Made by a program: the position numbers and the translations under genes. Positions 18,180-25,895 of a DNA stretch of 37,390 nucleotides are shown one piece after another. Below the pieces are notes generated by a model, which was not told where the DNA came from, ran no database searches, and was given only the letters and a program-made list of their open reading frames with translations. Positions within the stretch are counted from its first letter, which is position 1; each line of letters starts with the position of its first letter. This stretch comes from Pseudomonadota bacterium (GTDB taxonomy: Bacteria > Pseudomonadota > Gammaproteobacteria > Steroidobacterales > Steroidobacteraceae), in the NCBI GenBank assembly GCA_947453225.1, contig CANGFV010000006.1:1-37390 (forward strand), in the 5' to 3' direction.

Positions 18180-19658
18180 TTAGCCGCGCTTCATCGCATC
18201 GTAAAATTCGCTATTGGTTTTGGTGTCTTTCATCTTATCGAGCAAGAATTCGATCGCCGCCAATTCATCCATTGGATGCAAGAGCTTGCGCAGAATCCAA
18301 ATTTTTGCCAATTCATCCTGCGGCATGATCAATTCTTCACGGCGCGTGCCGGAACGATTGATATTTACTGCTGGGAAGGTGCGCTTTTCAGCCACACGAC
18401 GATCCAAATGAATTTCAGAGTTGCCTGTACCCTTGAACTCTTCGTAAATCACATCATCCATGCGTGAACCCGTGTCGATCAGTGCGGTTGCCAAGATAGT
18501 GAGCGAACCACCTTCTTCGACGTTACGTGCTGCACCGAAGAAACGCTTTGGGCGCTGCAGGGCATTGGCATCCACACCACCGGTGAGCACCTTGCCGGAG
18601 CTTGGCACCACGGTGTTATATGCACGAGCTAAACGAGTAATGGAATCTAGCAGAATCACCACGTCACGCTTGTGCTCGACTAGACGCTTGGCTTTTTCGA
18701 TGACCATTTCGGCCACTTGTACATGGCGACTAGCGGGTTCATCAAAGGTTGAAGCCACAACTTCACCGCGCACAGTGCGAGTCATCTCAGTCACTTCTTC
18801 GGGTCGCTCATCAATGAGCAGCACGATGAGATATACCTCGGGATGATTCGCCGTAATGGAGCTGGCAATGTTTTGCAGCAACATGGTCTTACCGGCTTTC
18901 GGCGGGGAAATAATCAGTCCACGCTGACCCTTACCAATCGGCGCCACTAAATCGATAACGCGTGCAGTTAAATCTTCCGTTGCGCCAGTACCACGTTCCA
19001 ACTTAAGACGCTTGGTTGGATGTAGTGGCGTTAAATTTTCAAACAACGCCTTGTGTCGTGCGCTATCGGGAGAGTCAAAGTTAATTTCACCCACTTTCAA
19101 CAAAGCGAAATAACGTTCGCCGTCACGAGGTGGACGAATCAGTCCAGAAATCGAATCGCCAGTGCGTAAGTTAAATCTGCGCACCTGTGATGGACTGATG
19201 TAAATATCATCAGGACCAGCCAGATAAGAGCTATCCGCTGAACGTAAAAAACCAAATCCATCCTGAAGAATTTCTAAGACACCTTCGCCGTAGATGGTTT
19301 CACCACTACGTACGTGCGCTTTTAGAATTTCAAAAATAATGTCCTGCTTGCGCGAGCGAGCCATGTTATCCACGCCGAGACGCTGCGCCATCTCCACCAA
19401 CTCACCGATGGGCTTGAGCTTGAGCGTTGTGAGATTCATTGACTGCCGTGAAGCAGCCAACTCAGCAGGAGAAACAATGCCTATGTCATCGTTATCAAGA
19501 AAATCATCTTGCGGCAAACCTTCGGTGTTGTTACCGCGATGACGAGGGCGATTGCCGCGACCTTCACGAGGTGGGCGATTACGGTTATTGCCACCACCAT
19601 TGCCACCGCCACCTTGCTGGCGGTTACCTCGTGACTGATTACCTAGATAGCCTCTCAC
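18180..19658 (-). CDS. rho: Transcription termination factor Rho with disordered N-terminal extension
   Basis: Hexameric RNA-dependent ATPase that ends transcription at Rho-dependent sites. From [19 protein letters not shown] (residue 74) the protein is collinear with E. coli Rho (419 residues): RNA-binding [20 protein letters not shown], Walker [26 protein letters not shown], the Q-loop and secondary RNA site ([14 protein letters not shown]). The extra 73 residues are rich in Gly, Asn, Arg and Gln (GGGGNGGGNN), then acidic. The extension is probably translated: its GTG start overlaps the trxA stop (GTGA) and has a strong GGAAGG Shine-Dalgarno 6 nt upstream, while the internal ATG at 19439 has none. 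Confidence 0.96.
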   Translation of the reverse strand: MRGYLGNQSRGNRQQGGGGNGGGNNRNRPPREGRGNRPRHRGNNTEGLPQDDFLDNDDIGIVSPAELAASRQSMNLTTLKLKPIGELVEMAQRLGVDNMARSRKQDIIFEILKAHVRSGETIYGEGVLEILQDGFGFLRSADSSYLAGPDDIYISPSQVRRFNLRTGDSISGLIRPPRDGERYFALLKVGEINFDSPDSARHKALFENLTPLHPTKRLKLERGTGATEDLTARVIDLVAPIGKGQRGLIISPPKAGKTMLLQNIASSITANHPEVYLIVLLIDERPEEVTEMTRTVRGEVVASTFDEPASRHVQVAEMVIEKAKRLVEHKRDVVILLDSITRLARAYNTVVPSSGKVLTGGVDANALQRPKRFFGAARNVEEGGSLTILATALIDTGSRMDDVIYEEFKGTGNSEIHLDRRVAEKRTFPAVNINRSGTRREELIMPQDELAKIWILRKLLHPMDELAAIEFLLDKMKDTKTNSEFYDAMKRG

Positions 19659-19984
19659 AGCTTACCTTCCACAAATGCGGCCAAATCGGCCTTACGAAGA
19701 GCGCCCACTTTCTGTCCTTCTACCTGACCGTTTTTGAACAGAATTAGGGTTGGAATACCGCGCACATTAAAACGCTGCGGGGTTTTGGGGTTTTCATCAA
19801 TATTGAGTTTGGCAATGGTCAGTCGACCCTTAAATTCCGCGGCCACCTCATCCAGCATTGGCGCAATCATTTTGCACGGACCGCACCATTCGGCCCAAAA
19901 ATCCAGCAACACAGGCTGACTGGACTGCAATACATCAGTTTCAAAACTAGCGTCCGTAACATGGACGATCAGATCGCTACTCAC
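19655..19984 (-). CDS. trxA: Thioredoxin 1
   Basis: Cytosolic disulfide reductase that supplies electrons to ribonucleotide reductase, methionine sulfoxide reductase and others. The 109 residues are the usual size. It has the active site [13 protein letters not shown], the buried Asp in LLDFWAEW, the cis-Pro in [12 protein letters not shown] and the [11 protein letters not shown] end. Translation starts at GTG (19984) with AGAGG 8 nt upstream. Its stop overlaps the rho start by 4 nt, and rhlB is divergent, the same trxA-rho/rhlB arrangement as in E. coli. Confidence 0.97.
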   Translation of the reverse strand: MSSDLIVHVTDASFETDVLQSSQPVLLDFWAEWCGPCKMIAPMLDEVAAEFKGRLTIAKLNIDENPKTPQRFNVRGIPTLILFKNGQVEGQKVGALRKADLAAFVEGKL

Positions 19985-20431
19985 CGGGGTTACCTCTAGT
20001 GACGGGTTTGTGTTGTTAAATTGAGAACTACGAAAATGGGATGAAATCGTGAAATAACAGGAATTGGAAGGTGCGTTAGAGCAGAAAGCAGCGTATCAGC
20101 GATAATAGGATGACGATCAGTCTGCATCTCAGGCAGAATTGGCGCTTAGGCGCTTAATTTTGCTTATGCTATCAACGCGGCTCGTTAAAGAGTTTATGTG
20201 TGGTGCAAATCAGAGGTTGAGTGATTGTTTTCAGGAAGTGCGGACTGTTGCTGACTTGAGAATCCAAGTGGCGATCCGCTTCGTTGGGTGATATTAAAGC
20301 TGGCCAATTTGTATTTTGCAAGCCCGATACACTCAATAGAGCGCAGAATGCACCCAATGAGTAACCAAAAACCGCGGATGGCTCAGCCATCTGTCCTTAA
20401 AGTCTCCAAATTATAGAAGTACACAAGCCCA
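19985..20431. other. 447-nt intergenic region between divergent trxA and rhlB
   Basis: This should hold the promoters of trxA-rho and rhlB, but I find no convincing -35/-10 pair on either strand. There are short inverted repeats near 20383-20397 (GATGGC-TCA-GCCATC) and GCGCTTAGGCGC near 20141. A 72-codon minus-strand frame (20390-20172) has no family resemblance and no good ribosome site, so I do not call it as a gene. In E. coli a rho leader peptide (rhoL) lies between trxA and rho; here there is no room for one. Confidence 0.5.
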
Positions 20432-22021
20432 ATGGCTGAATCGCATTTGACTGATCTGTCCTTTACTGGACTTCATCTTCCTGAGCCTTTGCAAAAAGGA
20501 TTGGCCGACGCTGGATTCGAGCGCTGCACGCCCATTCAAGCACAGACACTGCCGCACGCCTTGGCTGGGTTGGATGTGGCCGGTCAAGCGCAAACGGGCA
20601 CAGGGAAAACCGTTGCATTCTTGGTGGCGATGTTTGCGCGCCTATTACGTGAAGCGGTGCCTGCGGAGCGCAAACTTAATGCGCCTCGCGCAGTGATCTT
20701 GGCACCTACGCGTGAATTAGCCATTCAAATTCATAGCGATGCCGAACCGCTTGGACAACACACCGGCTTACGACTCGGCCTTGCCTTTGGTGGCGTTGAT
20801 TTTGAAAAGCAAAAACGACAACTGGAAATGGGTGTGGATGTCCTAATAGGCACCCCCGGACGCATCATCGATTTTTACAAACAACAGGTCATCGACTTAA
20901 GCTCAGTACAAGTTTTGGTGCTTGATGAAGCCGATCGCATGTTCGATCTAGGCTTTATCAACGATATCCGCTATTTACTGAGGCGCATGCCTGCGCCAGA
21001 CAAACGCCTGAATCTCTTGTTTTCAGCAACATTGTCACAACGCGTCTTAGAGCTTGCTTACGAACACATGAATGAGCCGCGACTGACACGAATTGAACCC
21101 GATAAGATGACGGTAGAGCGCATTCGGCAAATCATTTACTTTCCTTCGAACAGTGAAAAACCTCGGTTGCTAGTTGGCATGTTGAAGCACATGGACCCAA
21201 CACGCAGCATGGTGTTTGTGAACACACGTCGCGCCGCTGAAGATGTCGAGAACTTATTACGCGACAACGGCATTAATGCAGAAGCGATTTCAGGCGATGT
21301 CCCACAAGCTAAACGCTTGAGAATGCTGCGAGACTTTCATGAGGGCACCCTGTCTGTACTGATTGGTACCGATGTTGCCTCTCGCGGACTACATATCCCC
21401 GATGTCAGCCATGTGTTCAATTACGATTTACCTCAAGATCCCGAAGATTATGTGCATCGCATCGGTCGCACTGCGCGCGCAGGTGCTGAAGGAGATGCAA
21501 TCAGCCTCGGTTGCGAGGAGTACGTCATCACTCTGCCGGATATTGAAGCCTATATTGGCCGCAAAATACCTGTCGGTAGCATTACCCCAGAAATGCTTGT
21601 GGAACTAGCGCCGCCGTCACCGCGCAAGAAGAGAGAACATGCGCCAAGACGTCCACAACACGGCAAGGGTCATGATCGACCTCGCCATGACGCAGGACAG
21701 CAACATCAACGCCATCGGCATCATGATCGCGGTCATGGAAAAAGCCACTCAGAACAGCATTCAAAACAGTCGAATGACCGCCCAAGAACTACGCAAGCTA
21801 ACGCACCGCAACAAGACGCGGCGCAACGTTCTAGACATCAAGACCAAAGACACTCACATCCACGCAAAAATCAATTTGGTCGGCGCCAAGATAACCGACA
21901 CGATCAAAGACGCCATCACAAGCAACCATCACCACGTGTAGTACCGCAACAACCTGCACCTAAAGCCGGTTTAGTCATCAGATTAATGCGCTTTGTAAAG
22001 AAAGCATTGTTCAAGCGATAA
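20432..22021 (+). CDS. rhlB: DEAD-box RNA helicase RhlB with long basic tail
   Basis: ATP-dependent RNA helicase, a partner of RNase E in the degradosome of gammaproteobacteria. The core (residues 1 to about 390) has all DEAD-box motifs: the Q motif in FERCTPIQAQTLP, AQTGTGKT, APTRELAIQ, GTPGR, LDEADRMFD, LFSATLS, GTDVASRGLHIPDV and HRIGRTARAG. From about residue 392 a 120-residue tail rich in His, Arg, Gln and Asp follows, ending in a short amphipathic helix (GLVIRLMRFVKKALFKR). E. coli RhlB has 421 residues against 529 here. The assignment to RhlB rather than another DEAD-box paralogue also rests on its place opposite trxA-rho. Confidence 0.93.
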   Translation: MAESHLTDLSFTGLHLPEPLQKGLADAGFERCTPIQAQTLPHALAGLDVAGQAQTGTGKTVAFLVAMFARLLREAVPAERKLNAPRAVILAPTRELAIQIHSDAEPLGQHTGLRLGLAFGGVDFEKQKRQLEMGVDVLIGTPGRIIDFYKQQVIDLSSVQVLVLDEADRMFDLGFINDIRYLLRRMPAPDKRLNLLFSATLSQRVLELAYEHMNEPRLTRIEPDKMTVERIRQIIYFPSNSEKPRLLVGMLKHMDPTRSMVFVNTRRAAEDVENLLRDNGINAEAISGDVPQAKRLRMLRDFHEGTLSVLIGTDVASRGLHIPDVSHVFNYDLPQDPEDYVHRIGRTARAGAEGDAISLGCEEYVITLPDIEAYIGRKIPVGSITPEMLVELAPPSPRKKREHAPRRPQHGKGHDRPRHDAGQQHQRHRHHDRGHGKSHSEQHSKQSNDRPRTTQANAPQQDAAQRSRHQDQRHSHPRKNQFGRRQDNRHDQRRHHKQPSPRVVPQQPAPKAGLVIRLMRFVKKALFKR

Positions 22022-22060
22022 GGCTTAATACCAGTATCTTAGTCATTCGCTACTGTTGTG

Positions 22061-22092
22061 AATAAATAAAAACCCCAGCATACACTGGGGTT
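22061..22092 (-). terminator. Intrinsic terminator of the small 22.1-22.35 kb gene
   Basis: A perfect 8-bp stem (AACCCCAG ... CTGGGGTT) with a 6-nt loop, followed on the minus strand by TTTTTATTTATT. It lies 29 nt after the stop of the small minus-strand gene and 40-70 nt after rhlB. It is a good terminator for the minus strand; on the plus strand it has no U-run, so its effect on rhlB transcripts is less sure. Confidence 0.82.
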
Positions 22093-22121
22093 ATAAATTA
22101 AATCTGGGAATACATACTTGG

Positions 22122-22352
22122 TCAGTGCAACATTGACCACTGCAGAACTTTAATATCCGTGACATGACATTCAAAGTTGCGCGCCAATACTTCTGCCGCT
22201 TCACGAAAATCTCCGCGGCGCATTTTGCGATTGACCTCAATCACGCCACGAAATTCGTTCAGCTTACTGGCTGGCGTCTTGGCAATATCATCAGCCACAG
22301 CGCCGGCAGGTCGCTCTTGCATGAAAAAGTGGGTGTAATACTTCACGCTCAT
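22122..22352 (-). CDS. Small protein of unknown function (76 residues)
   Basis: I do not recognise the family. The protein is soluble in appearance, with no signal or membrane segment. Residues 20-65 look helical and charged (DDIAKTPASKLNEFRGVIEVNRKMRRGDFREAAEVLARNF, quoted here only to show its nature in parts: KLNEFRGVIEVNRKMRRGD and EAAEVLARNF). Two facts support it as a real gene: a strong terminator follows on the same strand, and a perfect CRP-type palindrome lies in its upstream region. Neither ATG (22352 or 22322) has a clear Shine-Dalgarno; a TGCTATA element at 22358-22352 could be a -10, which would favour the later start. Divergent from greB. Confidence 0.6.
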   Translation of the reverse strand: MSVKYYTHFFMQERPAGAVADDIAKTPASKLNEFRGVIEVNRKMRRGDFREAAEVLARNFECHVTDIKVLQWSMLH

Positions 22353-22385
22353 ATAGCAAGACTAAAAGCTCAATTGTTAAAAAAC

Positions 22386-22401
22386 TGTGATATAGCTCAC
22401 A
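22386..22401. promoter_or_regulatory. Perfect CRP-type binding site
   Basis: TGTGATATAGCTCACA matches TGTGA-N6-TCACA exactly, with A-rich and T-rich flanks as in the full CRP consensus. It is centred about 41 nt upstream of the first ATG of the small minus-strand gene and 47 nt upstream of the greB ATG, so it could act on either. The protein that binds could be CRP, Vfr or another family member. Confidence 0.72.
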
Positions 22402-22440
22402 ATTATTAGCCACACGCTGCCTTCAGCTATCATTACCAGC

Positions 22441-22956
22441 ATGTCACGTTATCGCCCACCGCAGCCGCGAGGCTCCAAATACATCACACAGGCCGGATGG
22501 CAGAAATTAAAAGATGAGCTCGATCATCTTTGGCGAGTACTGCGCCCGCAGGTAACACAAGCCGTATCGGAAGCAGCCGCGCAGGGCGACCGTTCTGAAA
22601 ATGCGGAATATATTTATGGCAAGAAACAACTGCGTGAAATTGATAGCCGCGTGCGGTTTTTACGCCAACGCCTCGATGGCATGGTCATCGTGCAACAGCA
22701 ACCCTCTGACTTATCGCGTATTTTTTTTGGTGCGTGGGTTACGCTTGAGGATGAACATGGCGCAACAGTTCAGTACCGCATCGTCGGGCCTGATGAGTTT
22801 GATCCCTCAAAGAACCTCATCAGTATGGATGCACCATTGGCCAAAGCCTTATTCAAGAAAACCATTGATGATGAAGTTACTATTGAGCTGGCTTCCGGCA
22901 AAAGAACTTACTTCGTGATAGCCATCAGCTACCACGATCTCACGCCCACTCGTTAA
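22441..22956 (+). CDS. greB: Transcription elongation factor GreB
   Basis: GreB enters the RNA polymerase secondary channel and stimulates cleavage of backtracked RNA. The 171-residue protein has the N-terminal coiled coil with the acidic tip (GDRSENAEYIYGKKQLREIDSRVRFLRQRL), followed by the FKBP-like C-terminal domain (FFGAWVTLEDEHG, YRIVGPDEFDPSKNLISMDAPLAKALFKK). The LWRVLRPQV and NAEYIYGKK residues favour GreB over GreA. It has about 10 more N-terminal residues than E. coli GreB. No strong Shine-Dalgarno is seen at the ATG; TATCAT just upstream could be a -10 element. Confidence 0.94.
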   Translation: MSRYRPPQPRGSKYITQAGWQKLKDELDHLWRVLRPQVTQAVSEAAAQGDRSENAEYIYGKKQLREIDSRVRFLRQRLDGMVIVQQQPSDLSRIFFGAWVTLEDEHGATVQYRIVGPDEFDPSKNLISMDAPLAKALFKKTIDDEVTIELASGKRTYFVIAISYHDLTPTR

Positions 22957-23017
22957 GACTTCGCACGCTAGAGCCCAAAGCTTAGCGCTATTCCTAGGTT
23001 TATATCTGGAGCCAAAC

Positions 23018-24433
23018 TCAAACCAATATATTCTTGAACTGCCACGGATCGGTCATATCGACTTCTTCTGGGAAGAGCCGTCCGCGATCTTTTAGCGGAG
23101 TCCAATCGGTATATTCACCTTGAACCACACCAAGATAGGGCTGACATATCTGTAGACCACGCTGAAAGTCCATTTCCTCAGGCTCAACAATGCCTCGCTG
23201 TGGATTTTCAATTGCCCAAATCATCCCCGCTAATACCGATACGCACACTTGAATACTGGTCGCATTGTTGTAGGGCGCAAGCTTGCGAGCCTCTGCACAA
23301 CTCAAACGTGAACCAAACCAGTAGGCGCCCTTGCGATGACCCGCAAGTAATACGCCCAGTTCATCAGAGCCATCAACAATTTCGCTCATCAACAAACGCT
23401 GCTGAGATTGCTGATGCCAATTGCGACCGGCCAATTCATGCACTGACATCACCGCATCATCACAAGGATGATAGGCATAATGCACCGTAGGTCGATAAGT
23501 CACCTTGCCTTGCTCGCGCACCGAAAGATAATCAGCCAGCGATACGGCCTCACCGTGAGTGATCAAAAAACCGTGAAAGTGCCCTGCCTTCGGTGTCCAT
23601 GTACGCACTCGAGTGCCGGCACCTGGGCGCATCATGTAAATTGCACTGCCACAACCAAAGTCATGCTGTCTTCCCTCAGCAGGCAAACTCTTTTCGTGCG
23701 TTCCCCAACCTAACTCAGCGGGCTGACAGCCTTCACCAACAAAACCGTCAATCGACCAAGTGTTTACGAATTCATCAACACGCTTTGGAGTCTCTGACAC
23801 CTGAGTATCGCGCTCAGCAATATGAATCACCTTGATACCCAACTGACTCGCCAGCGCCGCCCACTGCTCACGTGTTGTTGGAACCGTAACGCTCACACCA
23901 GTATCGCTGGCAACATTCAGCATCGCCTGCTTGACTAGATAGGACACTAATCCAGGATTAGCACCGTGCGTAATGACTGCGGTCGGGCTGTTTTTCAATT
24001 CTTGACGCAAGGCCAGCGCAGATTCACGCAGCGCATAATTTGAACGTTGCGAAGGAGTGAGCGATGGGTCTGAATATCCGCCCTTCCAAGGCTCAATACA
24101 GGTATCTAAATACAATGCCCCTTGTTCGGCACACAGACGAATCAGCGCCAAGCTAGAGACCTCAACGGAAAGATTGAGTAAGAAGTCTCCGCGCCCCACC
24201 AAGGGCTTCAATACGCGTTGATAGTTGTCTGGATTGATGGGCTGAATGACGAAATTAATGCCATAGGCTTGTGCCTCGGCCTGACCACGCGCATCAGAGG
24301 TGACGATGGTAATTTTGTCTTTGTTGACGCCGATATGGCGCAAAATGAGTGGTAATACTCCTTGGCCAATACTGCCAAAACCAACAAATACCAAACGACC
24401 AGAAAACTCGATGTGAGTGGAAACTTGATTCAT
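23018..24433 (-). CDS. hss: Homospermidine synthase
   Basis: NAD-dependent enzyme that joins aminobutyl groups of putrescine (or spermidine) to give sym-homospermidine, a polyamine of several proteobacterial groups. The protein has a Rossmann start LVFVGFGSIGQG, DTCIEPWKGGY, the ITHGANPGLVSYLVKQAM block, a WSIDGFVGEGCQPAELGWGTHE region, and ASTL-like substrate segments (GHFHGFLITHGEA, PYNNATSIQVCVSVL). The length (472 residues from the ATG at 24433) fits the roughly 475-residue bacterial Hss family. The frame stays open to a TTG at 24457, but the ATG has GAGGG upstream and is preferred. A related saccharopine-dehydrogenase-like enzyme is the alternative. It is transcribed alone, convergent with greB. 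Confidence 0.87.
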   Translation of the reverse strand: MNQVSTHIEFSGRLVFVGFGSIGQGVLPLILRHIGVNKDKITIVTSDARGQAEAQAYGINFVIQPINPDNYQRVLKPLVGRGDFLLNLSVEVSSLALIRLCAEQGALYLDTCIEPWKGGYSDPSLTPSQRSNYALRESALALRQELKNSPTAVITHGANPGLVSYLVKQAMLNVASDTGVSVTVPTTREQWAALASQLGIKVIHIAERDTQVSETPKRVDEFVNTWSIDGFVGEGCQPAELGWGTHEKSLPAEGRQHDFGCGSAIYMMRPGAGTRVRTWTPKAGHFHGFLITHGEAVSLADYLSVREQGKVTYRPTVHYAYHPCDDAVMSVHELAGRNWHQQSQQRLLMSEIVDGSDELGVLLAGHRKGAYWFGSRLSCAEARKLAPYNNATSIQVCVSVLAGMIWAIENPQRGIVEPEEMDFQRGLQICQPYLGVVQGEYTDWTPLKDRGRLFPEEVDMTDPWQFKNILV

Positions 24434-24594
24434 TTCATTCAGACCCTCGCAGGGCAAAGATTAGCTAACCTACTAGTGTACTGAATTTGTGCACATTGCC
24501 CCACTGGTTTTAATGACAGAGACACCGAGAAGTAGGCACAATCAGCGAGAGGCCAGCAAAACCTTGGCTTAGCCAATCACAGCGAGACCGCCGC

Positions 24595-25155
24595 ATGATC
24601 GAGAAAGAAACCCTGATATTTCAGGGGCGAGTAATCCGTTTAAATGTTGAGCAGGTACGCCTACCCAACAACCGCCTCGCTGAACTAGAAATCATTCACC
24701 ACCCTGGTGGCGCGGCAATCGTCGCCCTAGATTCCCAACAACGCATCTGCCTGCTGTATCAATATCGTCATGCGGCTGGCGGTTGGCTGTGGGAACTGCC
24801 CGCAGGCAAGATCGATCACCGCGAACCCCCGCTACAGACTGCGCAAAGAGAACTTGCAGAAGAAAGTGGCTGTTATGCCGCAACTTGGAATTATCTTGGC
24901 GAATACATCAGCTCGCCTGGCGTCTTTACTGAAGTCATTCATTTATATTTGGCTACTGATCTTGAGCCTTGCGACACCAATCCCGAAGAACACGAGGTGT
25001 TTCAGATCAGTTGGTTGCCAGCTCAAGAAGCACTGGCCATGATTCACCGAGGCGAGATAAAAGACGGCAAAACTTTGGTCGGACTGTTCAAAGCTTGGCA
25101 ATGGCTGCAAGATCAGTCAGCCCACGCAGGTCGCCCACTGAATAAAACCTTCTAA
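24595..25155 (+). CDS. Nudix hydrolase, ADP-ribose pyrophosphatase type
   Basis: Predicted Mg-dependent pyrophosphatase acting on ADP-ribose or a related nucleoside diphosphate sugar. The complete Nudix box (GX5EX7REUXEEXGU) spans residues 71-93, from GKIDHRE to RELAEESGC. The upstream YQYRHAAGGWLWELPAG and downstream YISSPGVFTEVIHLYLA are typical of the ADPRase (NudF/YffH) branch, where a Pro and Glu after the box help set substrate choice. Length 186 residues. It is divergent from the homospermidine synthase gene and is followed by a shared hairpin terminator. Confidence 0.9.
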   Translation: MIEKETLIFQGRVIRLNVEQVRLPNNRLAELEIIHHPGGAAIVALDSQQRICLLYQYRHAAGGWLWELPAGKIDHREPPLQTAQRELAEESGCYAATWNYLGEYISSPGVFTEVIHLYLATDLEPCDTNPEEHEVFQISWLPAQEALAMIHRGEIKDGKTLVGLFKAWQWLQDQSAHAGRPLNKTF

Positions 25156-25191
25156 AAGCAAAACCCCCGCAGTGAAAACACTGCAGGGGTT
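25153..25191 (-). terminator. Terminator shared by the RRM gene and the Nudix gene
   Basis: A long stem (AACCCC/GGGGTT plus GCAGTG/CACTGC with one C-A mismatch, loop AAAA, 25162-25191) is followed on the minus strand by TTTTGCTTTT. It starts 30 nt after the RRM gene stop and 6 nt after the Nudix stop. On the plus strand the U-run is missing, so it mainly ends the RRM transcript. Confidence 0.8.
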
Positions 25192-25221
25192 GTACATATC
25201 GGAAAATCTATAACCGATTAA

Positions 25222-25557
25222 TTACCAGCGGCCGCCGCCACCGCCGCCGTAACCACCGCGGTCGCCGCGATCACCGCCGCCGAAGCGACGACCACCGCCA
25301 CCACCACCGCCGCGTTCACGTTCCTGAGCTTCGTTAATGCGCAGTGCACGACCGCCCATTTCCTTACCATTCAACGCAGCAATTGCTTTAGCAGCATCTG
25401 CGTCCGGCATTTCAACGAAGCCGAAGCCACGTGGACGACCGGTTTCACGGTCATTAATCATGGCAACCGAATTCACGGTACCAAATTCTTCAAACATTTG
25501 GCGCACTTCGCCTTCATTCGCTGAAAACGGCAGATTGCCTACATAGATCTTCGTCAT
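25222..25557 (-). CDS. Glycine-rich RRM RNA-binding protein
   Basis: Single RNA-recognition-motif protein of 111 residues, like the small bacterial and cyanobacterial Rbp family and plant GRPs. RNP2 is IYVGNL (residues 4-9) and RNP1 is RGFGFVEM (43-50), with the key aromatic residues present. Residues 81-111 are almost only Gly, Arg, Asp with single Phe and Tyr (RGG-like tail). The start is the ATG at 25557, where the RRM begins. An in-frame ATG at 25677 would add 40 acidic residues without family match. The likely role is binding single-stranded RNA, perhaps in cold adaptation; that is inference from the family. Confidence 0.92.
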   Translation of the reverse strand: MTKIYVGNLPFSANEGEVRQMFEEFGTVNSVAMINDRETGRPRGFGFVEMPDADAAKAIAALNGKEMGGRALRINEAQERERGGGGGGGRRFGGGDRGDRGGYGGGGGGRW

Positions 25558-25895
25558 ATCAATAACTTCTCTCTGAAAAGCCTCGAGCATCCCCTGAAAC
25601 GCATCATTCTTGTCGTCATCTTGGTTCACTGCGAGGCCTGGTTCATCATCGGGCTCCGCCCTCGTCCACACTGGCATCCTATGCAGGGTGTCGGTGGGGG
25701 CGATACAGGTCCCAGGCCTTGGTTCGCGGTCTAGTCAGATTTTTCAGAAGTTGGCTATTTGGGCTACACCCGGCTGGCCAAGCCAGAGAAAAAAACAGGC
25801 AAAGGCGACACGAACTGCTACCCAGAGTACGCTATTGTTTTTTCAATGGCAATCAGGGCAGCACCAGAAACGATTTTGGCTGCCCCAATAAGCGC
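25558..25895. other. 338-nt leader region between metZ stop and the RRM gene
   Basis: No gene is supported here. On the minus strand a hairpin (GGGCAGC/GCTGCCC, 25856-25885) without U-run lies just after the metZ stop. A weak promoter pair TTGCCA (25852-25847) and TACTCT (25829-25824), 17 nt apart, follows it. If used, the RRM mRNA would have a leader of about 260 nt, which has several GC-rich stem candidates such as CTGGC-TTG-GCCAG. Long leaders are known from cold-shock genes. Confidence 0.4.
25856..25885 (-). terminator. Hairpin after metZ
   Basis: A 7-bp perfect stem (GGGCAGC ... GCTGCCC) with a 16-nt loop lies 10 nt after the metZ stop on the minus strand. No U-tract follows, so it may be a processing or stability stem, or a Rho-dependent end. 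Confidence 0.4.

Noticed and set aside
20172-20390. 72-codon minus-strand open frame between trxA and rhlB
   Set aside because: No family resemblance, no good Shine-Dalgarno, lies in the promoter region of two divergent genes.
22380-22410. Lac-operator-like AATTGTGAGC on the minus strand
   Set aside because: It is part of the CRP-type palindrome; no lac-type repressor or sugar genes are nearby.
22967-22986. Short bulged hairpin after greB as a terminator
   Set aside because: Weak stem and no U-run on either strand.
25558-25677. 40-residue N-terminal extension of the RRM protein (ATG at 25677)
   Set aside because: The RRM begins directly at the ATG at 25557, and the added part has no family match.
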